DNA from: Toxoplasma gondii ME49
Lineage: Eukaryota > Apicomplexa > Conoidasida > Eucoccidiorida > Sarcocystidae
Direction: 5' to 3'
DNA length: 64,000 bases
Assembly (NCBI RefSeq): GCF_000006565.2
Contig: NC_031479.1
Coordinates: 6,508,885-6,572,884, forward strand
In this document: one piece after another, positions 23,014-36,814 of the stretch
Numbering within the stretch: the stretch's first letter is position 1
How the letters are laid out: each line of letters begins with the position of its first letter
Program-made: the position numbers and the translations under genes
Notes under the pieces: generated by a model
The model's input: the letters and a program-made list of their open reading frames with translations, nothing else
Told to the model about the DNA's origin: nothing
Databases searched by the model: none

Positions 23014-26000
23014 ATGGCGGCTCGGCTCCGTTCGCTGTCACTCGGCCGCTTCTGCCTTCTTCTGCTGCTCGCCACTTGGAGTGCTTGGAGCGCTGCGGGC
23101 TCCTCGTCTGCATCTTTTTCCCCGGAGGAAGAATCTTTGGTAAGCCATTCGCGGGTACCGCCGGAAGGAAAGGAGGCCTCCTCAGCGGCGGCCTTCGAGC
23201 CGACTTTCCGCTTGGTCGCGTTCTCCCCGCCGTCCTCCTCGCAGCAAGAGTCTGTTCCAGTGCTCCGGGGCCGGCAACCCATTGCGGCGGTTTTCTCGGT
23301 TCCAGTTGTTCCGCTCGGATCTTCGCTGTTCAGCGAAAATGCATCGGCTCCGAGCGAGCCTCGCACGCCGGATGCCTTCCGCCTCTCCACGAACAGCGCC
23401 GCGAAAACCGTGAAAGGCAGAGGGTTCTGGGTGACCACAAGCATCTTTCGGTTCGATCCGGAGGAACCTTGGCCAGCGGATCTCGAGGTGTATGTACACC
23501 TGAACGCTGAGCTGCGTTCTGCGAGCGGACAGTTGGTGACACTGCCGGAAGACTGCGGCCGCGGAGTTGCTCCGCAGGGCGGTTTGAAAAACCACGGAAT
23601 GATCGCGGAGAAGCTGGACGGCGAAGACGAACGACGCAGTTTGGCTACGTCTAACAGTCGCAGCGCATGCATCGTCCACCTGCGGACGGACTCGCTGCGC
23701 GTGTCTGTCGCGTCCGTCACTTCCGAGTTCGCGTCAGCAGTGACCGACAACGAATGGAAGCCGGTCTTGGGGAACAGCGCAGATCCGCTCGCGGCGCTCT
23801 TCGAGGTCCCGCGCGACGGGAAGGTGAGGGTCAAGATGAACTCGCCGGTCGCCTTGGCAGTGCTCAAAAAGACTTCTCTGGCCGAGCGACTGCTGGCAGT
23901 GGGCCGAGAGGAACGGAACGGCGAATTTTCGTTCGTGCCCTTCGACATCCGCACGTGTGCGGAAAATGAGAGGGAGGTCTGGGCTGCCTCAGACGAAGTC
24001 GACTTCACCACTGACAGCGAAGAAGGATGGGTCAGCTGGAGAGACGACAGCAGCGAAGACTCTCGGCAGGAGGGTCGAGTCGGAGGAAACCGCCGAGGCG
24101 AGGAGGTTTTGTGCGTCGAACTCAGCTTCCCGGAACGCCCACTGCAGACGAGAGAAGTCTACGAACTGTTCGTCAAAAAGGGAACGAGGTAGGTTTTTCC
24201 GAAGGTGTCTTCTTGGGTGATGCATGGAGCTCGGAGACTGCCTCTGCGGTACCTACCGTCGCGTTGAAATTTCCATCGTGTAGTGTCTCTCGGAGCTTTC
24301 GGGATACGGCTGAAACACGACACCACATGTTGGGGAACGAAGCGGAAGGAAACGGTGAGAGGACGCCGTTTCTTCTCCACAATAATTCTCGTGGGTGCGG
24401 CTCAGGTTTTTGTCCTCTAAACAGGCGACTTCCTCTGAGGTGGAAGTCACAGAAAAACACCGGAACGTTTCCACCCGCGAGCACAGAAACTGTATGCAGG
24501 TGCTCTCTGTCGTCTCTGATTCTGGCATCCCTAATTCCCTTTCCCGACACTCAACCTTCTGATACGGAACTCTGCCTTGGCCTCGCGGCCACCCCCTGGG
24601 CCTGTCCAACAGCTGCCCTCCGTCTCTCTGCCCGGCGCTCTTTTTTCGTAGGGTTCTTCTGCCTCTAAAGTGCCTCTGTGTCTTCTGCATCTCTCTGATG
24701 TCTTCTCTGCTCTCACGCAGTGAAGTCTCTCTTTCCTGCAGCAAAAGACTTCGACTCTCTGGGTGTTCGCCTGTCTTCCGACGACCTCTCACGTCCCTAC
24801 CAGCAACGCGCTCAAAGTCCCCTGAGCGAGTGCTCCGCGAATTCACGAGTTGTGTCAAGCATCTTTTTCACGTTGCATGTATTTTCACTCCTGTAAATGG
24901 AAAACAGGAAAACCTTGTTTCCAGACGTTAACCAGTGACCTCTTCCGTGTGCCGATCCGTGTCTGCAGCTACTCGCGATACAGCGGCCCACTCGGTGTGG
25001 CCTCGGCGTTTCTGTCGTCTTCCTCGCCAGCGCCGCACTTTGCCTTCTTCGGCGCCGTTCGCGTCTCCCCCGCGTTCATCGATCAGAGTGTCTATGCCGT
25101 GGTCTCTCACCGTCATCGCCGTTTGAAGGAAAAGAAAGGCAGTTTCACTGGGCCGCGCCCCTTCCGCCTCCACGGCGGCAGACGCGCTCTCAAACATGTC
25201 AGCTATCGTCGCCTAACCCTCGTTCTCCCCCACAGCTTGGCGCTTCCAGTTGCACGGCATAGTGAAGCAAACACAGATACTTTGTCGCCTTCTCCGTCTT
25301 CGCCTTCGTCTTCTTCGTCTCCTCCGTCTTCACCTTCGTCTTCTTCGTCTCTGTCTTCTTCTTCGACGCCTTCGCCTCCTTCGACGTCTTCGCCTCCTTC
25401 GACGTCTTCTTCTTCTCGCTCGGTTGCGCGGCTGGCTGTAGAGCAGACCTCGGCAACGCTCCAGAAGGCAGCGGAGAAGCTGATGGCGAGAATGCAGTTG
25501 GTCCACGTGGCGTCGGGGCAGGCGTTGTCGCTGCGGGCCACCATGCAGAGTAAAGTGCACTTGGTTCTCTGGTGCAGTCAGTTGCAGCCAGGGGAGACGT
25601 ACAAGTTGCGGATCGTCGGGGACGACGCGGTGGCTGGGGAGTCGGACTTCTCGCCGCTGCTCGACGGCTTCGGCCTCGCTCTGGAGAGCAGCGAAATCGA
25701 GTTCTCTATGGCACAGCTTCGACCGAACCTCGACTTCCTCCGGTGCCAAGAAACCCTCTGGATCCTCCACGATCGCCAACTGGAGCACTTGGGGGCATCA
25801 CACCGCGCGGACTATGGCGAGTGTGACAGCGGCCTGCCCATGGCCGTGATGACTGTTCGACACGGAAAAAAAGAGGGGGAAGAAGGTGAAGGCGGACATA
25901 CCGCCACCTGGGGAGACGTCGACGCCGTCGCCCTCGAAGCCGAACCCTTTGCTGCGTGCATCCGCAGCGGAGACGCCAAGTGCGTCGCGCGCTTGCTGCC

Positions 26001-29000
26001 CCCCTGGTCGCACAGACATCCGCCTTTGAAGCGCCAGTGAGTTCGAGATGTGGTGAACGCGAAACACAGAGGCGAAGAAAGGAACGGGGTCTCGGGGAGA
26101 CAGCGACACTGGGCCGAGTCGGAGGTCGTCCCTCGGTCTGTTTGGGTAGGGCAAGACAGCAGTAGGTTGAGTCGAGTGCCCTCCGCGCTGGAAGCCGAAT
26201 CGAAGACTAAAAGTTGGCTCATCACAGGAGGGGCTCGGATCCCAGCGAGGCACTTGACTTCTGGGAACAAGGGGATGCGAGACATCAATTTGAGGAGGGG
26301 AAGTTTTTTGTTTGCTCTTTGCAGCAGTTGTTTCGTGGCGTCACCTGTGGCGTGGTGGTCTTCACCGTGTCCGACAAACATCTCTAGAAGTTTAAGAACA
26401 CCAAGTTCTGGATGACTGATTCACAGCTCCCCACTGCAGTGAACTGCGTACCACACATATACGTATTTTGGGGCTGTGCATGCGGTCGGACTCACATCTC
26501 AGGTGCCGAGCTCGCGTTATGTTTTGTGGCGGGGCTTGTGTGCTCAGCTCTTGCCTTTTGCCGAAATCGCAGTGTGCATGCGCGAGTTTTCCGAGTTTTC
26601 CTTCAGGCCTTCCCACGAGCTGTTCTACTTCGACGGCGCCACCGGTGTGGTTTCGCACGAGAGCCCTTCGCAGCTGAGCACGGCGGTTGTCGCGGCTTCC
26701 TCGACTTCTTCGTCCGTCGTCGCTCCATGCCTAACAGATTTCTCGTCGAATTCGTTGTACCTGGTGTCGACGCACACGCAGCACTACCGCTCTGCCTCGA
26801 TTTCTACGGACAAGCACCTCCTCGGCGCACTGTCGATATCCGTCTTCCACTCCCTCCACATCCACCACGACACAAATCGTCTGGTCCTGAATTTCCAGGT
26901 GCTTTCGCTGCGGACGGCGCAGCCTATCTCGGGGGCGACGATTCGCCTGTTTGCGGCGTCCGTGGCAGAGACACGCGAGGCGACACTGCTCGAGTGCGAC
27001 AGCGAAGAACCGAGGCCCCGCGAAAAGGCTCGGGGGGCCTGGCGCTCCAGTGGCAGGAAAAACGCATGTCTCGCTGTTCAGACGGACTCCAACGGCTTCG
27101 CCACCTGGGTGTCTCGCGAGATCCTTGAGGAAGGTATCGAAGTGTTTGCGACAGTTGTCGCGTCGATCGAGAATTCGTCTCCGAGTGGAGAAAGCGCCAC
27201 CGCCGTCTTCGTCACGGACCGTCTCAACTGGCCATGGGAGTTTCGCCACAAGCCCCGTCTGGGGTGGGAGGCCTGGCAAGGGGGGCCGAACGTGCTGGCG
27301 GGGTACGACCGGCGGTTCTTCGTCCCTGCGAACGAGATCCGGTTCTTTCTGCTCACGGACCGCTCCTCGTTCCGACCTGGAGAGAAAGTGTCTCTCCATG
27401 GCTTGCTGTCGACGGTAAATGCTTCGCTATGTGGCTTCCACGGCGCCTGTCTCCTCCACCACGCGCTCCGCCTTGACGCCCCCGAGAAGCTGCGCGTGCT
27501 CGTCGGCGCTCAGTGGCCGCCGGAGACTGGCGGACACTACGAAAGCCCAGGGGTGCATGCAAGCTCTGAGGTGGGTTCTTCGCACAGCTGTACGTCGGCG
27601 GTCGTTTCATTAAATAGGTTCGGGGCCTTCTCGTTGTCGCTGAAGATCCCCGCAGACGCCGCGCTCGGCTCTCGCGCCTTCCTCGAGTACCGGATCTTCA
27701 AGGCCGGCGACGTGGACGAGGCGGCCCTCAGCGAGACCGCGTGTCCAGAGACATGGTACCAGCTGAGGAACGCAGGGAACTTGAAGCACATCGACCCCGC
27801 CGGCGGCTTTTCGATCGTTGTCGAAGACCCAAAACCGCCTTCGGTGGTTGTCTCGCCTCTGAAGTTACCAGCTGTCGTCGACCCCGCCTCGGCGCTCACG
27901 GTGTCGGGAAGCGTGCAGACGTACGCGGGTCTCCCGGTCCAGGACCACCGCGTCGAAGTTCGCTTCGCCTTCCAGCCGAGTTTCGGCGAAACAACTCTAC
28001 GGAAGGCCGCTGCGCGCTTGCAAGACAGTTGGAACAGAGAGGGCAAGAGAGCGGGTCAAGGGGCGAGTGAGAGAACTAGCGACTGTGGGCGAGACTTCTC
28101 CAAGTTCCTCATAGGATCCGACCAGGTAGGCGTGAACGTGGTCACCACAGGCGAGGTGTCGAGCCGCGACACGGTCCATCTGCATGCAGAGGTCCGGACG
28201 GACGCGGGGGGTCAGTTCGAGCTGCCTCTCGTTCTGGAGAAGCTGACAGTGGCTCCGTCCAAGTGCGTCGGTATTGAGACGGAGACTGCTCTCGGCGTCC
28301 ACCCGCTCGAGTGGGAAGAGGGGACAGAGATCTCGGTCACCGTCCGCGTGACGGGTCTCACGGGGGATGTGCTGCCGCCGCAGACGGCGTCGGTCGTCGT
28401 CGCCTCTTCGGAGTTCTCGCTCGCACGGAAACTTTCCGTGTCCGTGCGACCCGTTCTCCCGGGGGTCCCCTTCGCAGTCACAGCGGTCGCGAAGCCGTAC
28501 CCTGGAGTGAAGGCGACGCAGCTGCCCACTGGGAGTTGGCTTGAAGTCTCTGTGCTGCGCGTGGATCCGCAGAAGCCGCTGGGGAGTTCTTGGGAGGCGC
28601 AGGCTGACAACTGGAACTTCTGGAACTCGGACCAAGGCCTCGCTTCATGCCAGCCTTCGCTGTTCTCTGAGGCGGGCGCCTCCGAGTCCGCGGAGCGGGT
28701 GCCGAACACGGAGTACCGAGCAGTGACTGAGGAGGCGATGGAGGCCTTCACAGACGGCGCTGTGGACCTTGCGCTGTTCGTTGAGAAACATGAAGATCGC
28801 TTCTCCATAGTGAAGAAGTGTCGAGGCCATGGGGAACGACTGAGTTGCCCAGTCACCCTCCCGCTGGATGCAGCGCAGTACATCTTTCTTACGACGATGC
28901 GCGTAAACGGGAGACGCGTGCGGACCTGCGAGTACTTTCTCCCGACCGCTGGGAACCTGCTGACGCGGGCGCTGAAGCCCGATTTGCAACTGTACAGTGA

Positions 29001-32000
29001 CGTGGTGGCGCCGGGACAAGCCGTGAGCTTGGTTCTGCCCGCGCTCTTTCGACCAGGGTCGTCGATCAGGCCGCGGATCTACGAAGTCCGACGCGGAGGC
29101 GGAGAGAAGACGGGGCCTAGCAGGCAGCTGCGCGGGGCGCTCTCGGTCTGGTGGCACACGCAGTCGAACCGGAGATTGTTTTTTTCGGTGTCTCTCGACT
29201 CGACTGACGACGAACTCCGCATCCCCATAGGTCGTGTCCCCGAGGACTGTCCGGCGTCGTGTTCGGTCCGAGTCGTGCTCGTCCCGCCGCTGTCGGAAAC
29301 GCCGTTGCCGATTTCCCAGGTGGACACTTCGTCGAATGCGTTGATGCCGAAGCGTGACTACTTTCCTATCGAAACGGAGGTGGGGGCGAGGTATGGGCCA
29401 TTCCTTATTGACGAAACGCTCAGTGTGATGGTGCGACCTGCGGCCTCGCCGTTTGTCATCCCAGAGAACGTGATTCGCGTCTCGTTCAACGAGAGTGGGG
29501 CCTCCGCGAGAGAGCCCCGCGACGCGGAACTGAAGCCTGGGAAGACCGCTTCCGTACGCGTGGCGCTCTTGACCAGGACCCTGGAGAAGAAGTCGGCACT
29601 CGCATCCTTCTTCTCACGGCTCACGAGCCCGCAGAGACAGATACGCGCGTACGCCTTCGTGGGGATCGTCGACAAGCGGTACTTCGACCTCGGGCCAGTT
29701 GACTTGCCGCAGGTCGAAGAAGAGTTCAGACAGCGTTTGGTCGACCAGAACGTCCGCCAGAGCGTCTCGTCCTCGTTCGCGGAAGCAGCGTCGCTGGCGA
29801 CGTATCTGTATCTGTTCCAGTTCCTGAAAGTCTTGAAGGAGCGCGACCCGTGGGTCTCGGACCTCCACTGGCCGCAGGCGGGCCTGTTGGGCGCCACCGC
29901 GCTGACATCGTCCTGGGCACCCTGGTCCAAGACGCTTCGGAATGTCTTGCTGGGTCGAACATCCACGCTCACAGGTTCCTTTGCGGCCTCTCCGAGGGGT
30001 GAGAACTTGGTCGACGGCGTCGTGTTCGCACAGATGTCTCGCGAGGCGACGGCTATGCCGATGATGGGTGCGGGAGTCATGGCGCAGGCAAAGCGCTCCG
30101 CTTTGACGGCAAGCCGTTCTGGCGACGCGGAAGTCTCTGTCGATAGCGGAGAAACGCACGGGGTGGCTGCGGCCGCGAAGCTGCTGCTCTCGGACACTCC
30201 ATTGATTCTGTGGAAGAGCGTCGAGCTAAGTGAAGGGGAGACGCCGGGCGAACTGATTGGCGAGGTCGTCGTTCGCGTCCCGGACGACTCGAACCGTTAC
30301 CTGCTGCGGACGCAAGTTGTGGTGGAAGTCGAGGAGTCTGAAGCGCCTGCTCTGTCCTTCTTCAGGCGCCTCTGGACCCGAGCAGAGGCTTTAAAACTCA
30401 GTCGCGTCTTCTACGGCCAGTTCGAGAAGGAGGTAGTCGCGAAGAAGCGCGTGAAGCTGACGCCGTTTCGACCGAAACTTCTGCGAAAGGGTGACCTCGC
30501 GCGAGTCGGCGCGATCCTCCAAGTCGACGAGACCCTCGTATCGGAGGGTCGCGAAGCTGTCGTCTCCTGCTGGTTCCCGGAGCGCAATGAGACGCAGGAG
30601 ACTGGCCACCGCCAGCGCGTGAAGCTAACCAAGACGGCGCTCCCGGTCACCGTGCAAGTCGACACCGATGACCCGTCGCTAATCCTCAACAACCGGCTCC
30701 AGGTGAACTGCTTCGCGCAGCTGGCCTCCGACGCCTCCTTCTCTCACGGCATCGCATTCGCCGTCCCCGTGGTCCCCATGGCGCCGCGGCTGTCGCTCTC
30801 GAGCGTCTGGGCGATGGTGTCTCCTCGGGCTTTCAAACAGCTTTCTCCTGGCGACGGAGGCGCGGGCGGGCAGCAGCTTGAACCCCCCCGAGAGGACAGC
30901 ACGTCCGTGACGTCTGTGGAGGAGAAGATCGAACTCCCGCTGCCGGTCCTCGAAGGTGTGGGCGGTCTGTCGGCTTCCGTGGGCGTCGGGTACGGCGCTG
31001 TGTTGCTAGGCAAGATCCACAGCTTCCTCTCAGCAGAAATCTGCCCGTTTCTTCCCGCGAAACAGGCGCACGAGGACCTCTTGTGGGACGTAGACGGCCG
31101 CCGCAGAACAGACTTGGGGTCGAAGAAGATTTTGTGCACTTGCTGCCTCGAGGCCTTCCCGGCGGCTGCCACGCCCTTCTTCGAACGCAGAAGCCCGTCC
31201 TTGTCAGCGTTGCTGCTTGTCCTGCTCGCGCGCCAAGTCGTGAAGACGGCGAAGCTTCAGATGCACGGCGAGTTGGTGGCGAGTGCGCGGTTCGCCGAGA
31301 CGAAGCTCACCGCGTACCTGCCGGCGGACCCGGAGATCTTTCGGCGCGTCGGCTTTCTCCCGCGGCCCTCCACAGAGTACACGCCGTCGGCGCTGCACGA
31401 ACTCCGCGTGGATCTCGACGTCAATCTGTTGGTTCTGTTGGTGGCGAAGCGTCAGGCGTCTTCGGTCGTTCTGCCCTACGTCGCGTCCGTGGCAGAGACG
31501 ATCCGGGCGTTTCTTCGCGACGCCGAGGCGCGGTTCCTCGCTCTCGACTCGGGTCCGTCGCCCGGCGACCTCTGGCCGCAGCCTGTGCCCCTGATTGCGG
31601 CCTCGGAGCCTGGAGTGGATATGCCCGACTCTCAAGTCGTCGCGCAAGCAGCGAGCAGGGTGGGGCGCGCGGACGCCGCCAAGAAAAAGCGCGAAGACTT
31701 CACCGGCTTCCTTGCGTTTGTTGGCCCGGACCTCTTGGCCCGGATTCGCTACGTCCTGGGGTCTGCGACTCCCCTGAACTTGGTTCACCCCGAAGCGGAG
31801 GAGGCGCTCGCCTTCCCCAGTCTCCTTGCGTGGACTTTGTCGGCCGAGAGTCGCGACCGCGAGTCCGCGAAGGAGCAGCGCCTGTCTCCACACCTGCTCT
31901 GGGCGCTCGTGGTGGGTCTGGAGCACCGGGAGGAGGCGAACGGCAGGCAACTGCTTGCTCTCGCGCATGCGGTGCTCAAGGCCGCCGTCGGCGTGCTCCG

Positions 32001-35000
32001 CTTCCTGCCTGACTCCGCCGCTTACTTCAGCCGCGTCGCGGGGGGCTCTGTGCCAGCAAGCGATGCGCAGCATGCGCTGCTCATTCAGATAGCTAGCTTC
32101 CTGCTCTCGGCGACGTCTGCGGAGCGGCCTGCACCTTCCACTGTGTTTTCTACCCTCGATCCAGAGCTCTTTGCCAGCGGCTCTGAGCGCATGTCCCCCG
32201 AATCTATCGTCCACGTGTTCTCCAAGGTGCTGCTGTACCTTGCGCGCGGTGGGATGAGCGGCCAGCAGCCACTCGGCCGCATGGTACCCTGGACGGGAGG
32301 TCTCTTCCGAAATCCTTGGGAAGATCTGCTGGTGATGGATGCCGTCGCTCAATGGCACACCGCGACGAAGAGCGACCGCGCCGACCTCAGCGTCTCTGTA
32401 GAGCTCGGCTCCGAGAAGCGGTCAACCTGGGCCGATGGCGACAAAAGGCTGATGCAACCGCCCTGGCTGTCGGTTCTGCGCGGCCAGTTGAGTCTGCGGC
32501 GACAGACCGCCGTGCTAGAGAAGAAACTCTCGTGGACGGATCTGGACGCGTCTGAGATCCTCAAACCCGTCTCCTTCGTTTCTTCGAACTTCATGCATGC
32601 AAACGACGCCGTCAGCGACGACGCTGAGCAGTGCACCTGGCACGGGAAAGTTCGCGTGAACGTTCACGGCGAGGGCGTCGCTCTGGTCTCCATCGCCATG
32701 GACTTTGTCCCCGACAGATCCCACATGCTCCCGACTTTCATGGGGGCTCTTCTCCAGAAGGAGTTCCTCCCCTTCAACTCCGCGACTGAGCAGTGCGAAA
32801 ACGCCCCCGTCGCCAGCGTTGTCCGAGGCAACCGCGTCTGTGTCTCTCTTCGGGTCACAGTCAAGGACGAACTCAGGTAGGCACACAAAGGGGCATACTG
32901 TATCCTTGTTCAACCGTTGGAGTCCATCATTATTTTCCTTCTGTAGACGGCGCGGTGGACAGCTCGCTTAGCGCTTGAATGGTCTTTGGCCACCGGGTCC
33001 ATATTCTATTGAGAGAGGAGGCGCATCCAAGGGAGAGGTCAGGGTGGACGCATCAAATAGATATGTAGCCAGTGTCACGTTTTGCGGGGGTTGAGACGAT
33101 CCCAGGAGGTTCCAGGGTTCCGTCACTCCCATGATTCTACTCTTGGCGATGTGTGAGAATAGAGAAGCTGGCTCGGTTTATGTGCACATCGTGTTTTTCC
33201 TCTCACCGGTTGTTTTCTTGTGTATGCGTTTTCTTGGATTGCTCCTCTGTTTGACGTCTGTTTCCAGAACCGCCAGATGTGTGTTTGTTTGTGTCTTTCA
33301 TGCTTCACGTTTCTACCGGTTTATGGTCCTGTCTGTGGGTACCAGGTAGTGTCTGCTGGCGCAGGCATGTGTTTTCTGGGGACTGGAAGTACTAGATGAG
33401 TTCATGCACAGGTTTCACAGAGATACACTAAAGCGATGGCGAGTTCCAAGGTAGAAAGGCGACAGAGAGGCTGGACGTCCAGCACATCACCGATGAGGAA
33501 TAACCTTAATGTTGTAGGATACTGAAGTTTTACGCTGTTAGATGTATTACACAGCCCGGTGGGGAGGTCGTGTACAGCGGGCGGCAAGCTGTCACCGAGA
33601 GAAACCGCACACATTCGGAACTCGCAAGAGTTGCCCCTGGTTTCGTTTGGCTGCCCATTTCTTTCTTTTTCACGTCTTGAAACGTCATCCTTCCGTGAAA
33701 AGGCGGCCTGGACCGAAGCGTAAATGGGGTTCAGTAATCTACTGTAGACGGTGACGGGTCGTTAATACGTGTGAAGTAACGGCCACCGAAGAGAAGCACA
33801 GAGCATCGCGTAGATTTCCTGCGGCACGGCTGATACGTGAGCGTCGCTTGGTCGAAAGTGCATGAGTGTCCGGTGAAGCGTTCCTGTGCGTGCTGGTAGG
33901 TTTTTCAATTCCCGTTCTGTGCAACTTGGGTCTTTTCTTGATGGTATTTGTCTGCACACGTTTTCTGTGGTGTTTGGCCTGCCCTTTTTCCTAGGGACGT
34001 GACGATCCGGGACATCCTGCCTGCGGGTCTAGAGCTCTCGTCTCGGGACCCGAGTATGTCTCCCCTCGCCGTCGTTGACGACGCTGTTTCTTCCGTTCCG
34101 CCTTCCTCGCACTTCCCCACCGTGGGAAAGCGCGGATCGGCCTCGTTTTTCTGGTTTCTCCCGCGCTGTGAGCCTCGTCTGCTCGGCAACGCTGTAGAGT
34201 GGAAGTGCCCACACCTCGCGGCAGGGACACACACGCTTCGAGTCATCGCTATAGCGACTGTCTCCGGCTTCTTCGCCGTCCCGATGGCCACTGTCGAGGT
34301 GGGGACGGACGAAGAAGGTGGGGGAGAAACGCTGTCGGGACAAAAGCAAGCAGACAAGGTCATGTTGCTCGGCGCCAGCGGAGCGGCGAAAAGGGCGTTC
34401 GTAGTCCTCGAAGAAGGCGAGAGACAACTGGCTGCAAACGAGGTCGCCATCTTCAAGGAAGCGGGACTTCAACCAGTAAGTGATGTGAGAGAAAACGGAA
34501 AGGCCGATCGGAAGAAGCTGACGGACAGTTCAGTGCGGCGCAAACGCAGAGAGACTATGCAGACCGCTCTATCCCGCAGGACAGTGTTCGTCGACGACCT
34601 TCTGTGTTTTTTCACATATTATAGGCTTAGGTCGATCTAACAGAGACCTTGTGGTATTTAGGATACTGAGTATGACTCCAGTTTTGGGATGCAGACTGCC
34701 TGGTGTCGTAGGTGTCAGCTGGGCGTACGTCCACGTTGAGGCAACTGGACCGACACCCAAAGGGAGGAGTTCGGGGGACGCAACGTCATGCGGTGGAGTT
34801 TGGTCCGTCGAGCCTCGCGCTTGAAAGAAACCGGAGCAGCTCGGTGTTTTTGGGGAGGTCCATTCGTGGCTTTTTCCGGTGTAGTCTCAATTGAGCCTCG
34901 GGATAATATCCACTAGACAACAGGGGGTCAAGGATAAAGGGCTCATCGCTACAGGAGGCACAGGAGCCAGGGACAGGCGAATTTTGACACAGATGGGACG

Positions 35001-35554
35001 GGAGAAGCCATTCGTTGGTGGGAGACGTTCCCGATGCAACAACGAACTTTACGCTGTGAGATTTGTCCGCTTGCGACGGCGAGGGTTCTTTACAAACGGT
35101 GTTGTCGAATTTCTGAAGTCGTGAAGCGAAATGCTGCGCGCGAGTAGTATGGGCGCGAATGTTCATTTCCGTTGTCTTTGTGGCGAATCGCCAGCGTTGC
35201 AAAGTGGAGACGAAAATGCAAGGGAGGAAAAGGCGGCTTCGGGGAAGCTGACGGCCGATCGCGCGGTACGATTCGTGACCTGTGGCCAACAGCCGGTACA
35301 TCGTCCGCGTTGTGTCTCTGGGTCGGTCCCCTAGCTCGACCTCAAGGCGCCGCTCGGAGTTTCCCGTTAATAGGGCGTTTGTCGGTTCGCATGCATGTCG
35401 CCTCTCAGCTTTCCAAAAATTTCATATCTGTTTCAATTGCATGTGTGTTTTCCTTCAGCCTCCAGCGTGGCTGTTGGGTAGCGCGCCCAAAGGCTGCGGT
35501 GTCTGTCCTGCCGGCACCGTCTGCTCTCCTGCTCTGGGGAAGTGCGTTTCGTAG
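23014..35554 (+). CDS. Secreted alpha-2-macroglobulin-like protein (5 exons, ~3,029 aa)
   Basis: Exons 23014-24188, 24969-26036, 26607-32876, 33995-34475 and 35459-35554 join in phase. A signal peptide (hydrophobic core FCLLLLLATWSAW) is followed by an N-terminal region with PIAAVFSVPVVPLG, a bacterial-type macroglobulin feature. A Ser/Pro linker lies at about aa 500-545. A macroglobulin domain with FRPGEKVSLHG is near aa 1003. The A2M core (TPLILWKSVEL to VVRVPDDSNRYLLRT) is near aa 1940, and an alpha/alpha-toroid-like region covers about aa 2200-2640. Exon 4 starts with RDILPAGLEL, the LPAG block of bacterial-type macroglobulins. Where the thioester Cys-x-Glu-Gln should be, after GYGAVLLGKIHSFLS, the residues are AEICPFLPAKQ, so no thioester is expected. 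The last exon adds a small Cys-rich tail. Family members trap or inhibit proteases; the role here is inferred only. Introns rule out bacterial contamination. Confidence 0.9.
25280..25425 (+). repeat. Ser/Pro-coding TCTTCG repeat in macroglobulin exon 2
   Basis: Imperfect TCTTCG, CCTTCG and TCTCCT units encode a Ser/Pro linker of about 45 residues between two macroglobulin segments. The antisense frame is an Arg-rich shadow. Confidence 0.85.
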
Positions 35555-36814
35555 AAACTGCTTCTGAAAAGCTTGTAGGAGCAGCGATAAAGTCAGACCA
35601 CGAGGAAAGCACTTTTTTGCGCGGCAGCCGCGGAGCGACAGGGCAAAGATAACTTTGTTTTGACGAGAGTTTTTGCTTCCCGACAGTCGGTGGAAGTGGG
35701 AGGTGGTGCCGTTTGTTTCAAGGGACGAAGGGAAGACGCGCCATAGAACGAATGAACATGAGGACAGGGTTGTTCCTGGGTAACGCATCTTGGTGCAGTG
35801 TCGTGGGGTACTCATCTGTCGTTTTAGAATATAATTCGCTTGTGTAGAATGTATTAAACGAAGCGGTAAACCCTGTGGAGAGGTGGGTGAACGAGAGTTG
35901 AGTTGTGTATCACATCAAAAAACACCGGAGGATGACGTTCGCAAGCAGAGCGAACCGAGAGAGTACAGTATATGGTTGCTGCGGAGGTGAAAGAGAAAGG
36001 AGGGGATGAGAATTGTTAGGGCACTGGCAGAGTGCGAGGGTGGAGGTTTCTCATGTGGTAGTGATTTCAAAAAGAGCTGGTTCCGACGTTTTTCTGCAGC
36101 CCGCAGATTTTCCCGCAAAAGGCCTTCCGTGTGTGATTCAAAATGGGCGTAAAACATGGTCTACGTAAAATTCGGGAGGGACGTGTTACGGTGACAGTGG
36201 TGAGTCGGTTACTCTTGTTGCGGATGTGGTTCAGTGTCCATGGTGCACAAGGGCTGTGCTCGAGGACTGTCGTAGTGTCGATCTGTTTTCTGTAGCATGC
36301 GTAAAGTCATTCTCTTGTTTATGCGAACCAAACTGACGCGTTCATTGAAATACATGCGATGTTTTGCATTTATTTTGAGCCCCCTGTTACGGCGGTCCAC
36401 CGCTTCCAAAACGGCTTTTTCTCTTCCCCTCAAATGCGAAGCGGGTCCGGGCGGGTCACGGTTTAACATCGGACCTTAGGAACTGCTCGAGTGTACGGAT
36501 CAAGCGCATAAATTCTCCTCTGAGTGAAAGGCAGACACAACAGGAGTAGCTTTGGAAGGAACCACGTTTTGACTTGGCGCTCGTCCACTGTTCGGTAGCT
36601 TTCCGGGCGGAATACATAGGTAGTGTCCTTGTGTAGTAAACAGGCTTCATTCATTTGGGGCTTGCTTTCCAGCCTCGCCTTGACAGTGGAAATTGCATCG
36701 CGGCGATGCGGCGATGTCGTGTCAGCGCTGGTGAACGGACTGTGAACGTTTCACCATTTGCTGAGTCAGGGAGTTTTACAATTTCCGAAGCGTTAAAAAT
36801 CCTGCACCATCCAC
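35555..36814. other. Convergent intergenic stretch, no gene seen
   Basis: The macroglobulin gene (plus) and the coiled-coil gene (minus) end here facing each other. I find no protein-like frame and no RNA gene. Both 3' untranslated regions should lie here. Confidence 0.6.

Noticed and set aside
25203..25788. Arg-rich and Glu/Asp-rich frames on the minus strand opposite macroglobulin exon 2
   Set aside because: They are antisense shadows of the Ser/Pro-coding TCTTCG repeat and have no splice or start support.
23014..35554. Bacterial contamination as the source of the macroglobulin sequence
   Set aside because: The gene has a signal peptide, four in-phase spliceosomal introns and flanking coccidian genes on both sides, with base composition like its neighbours.
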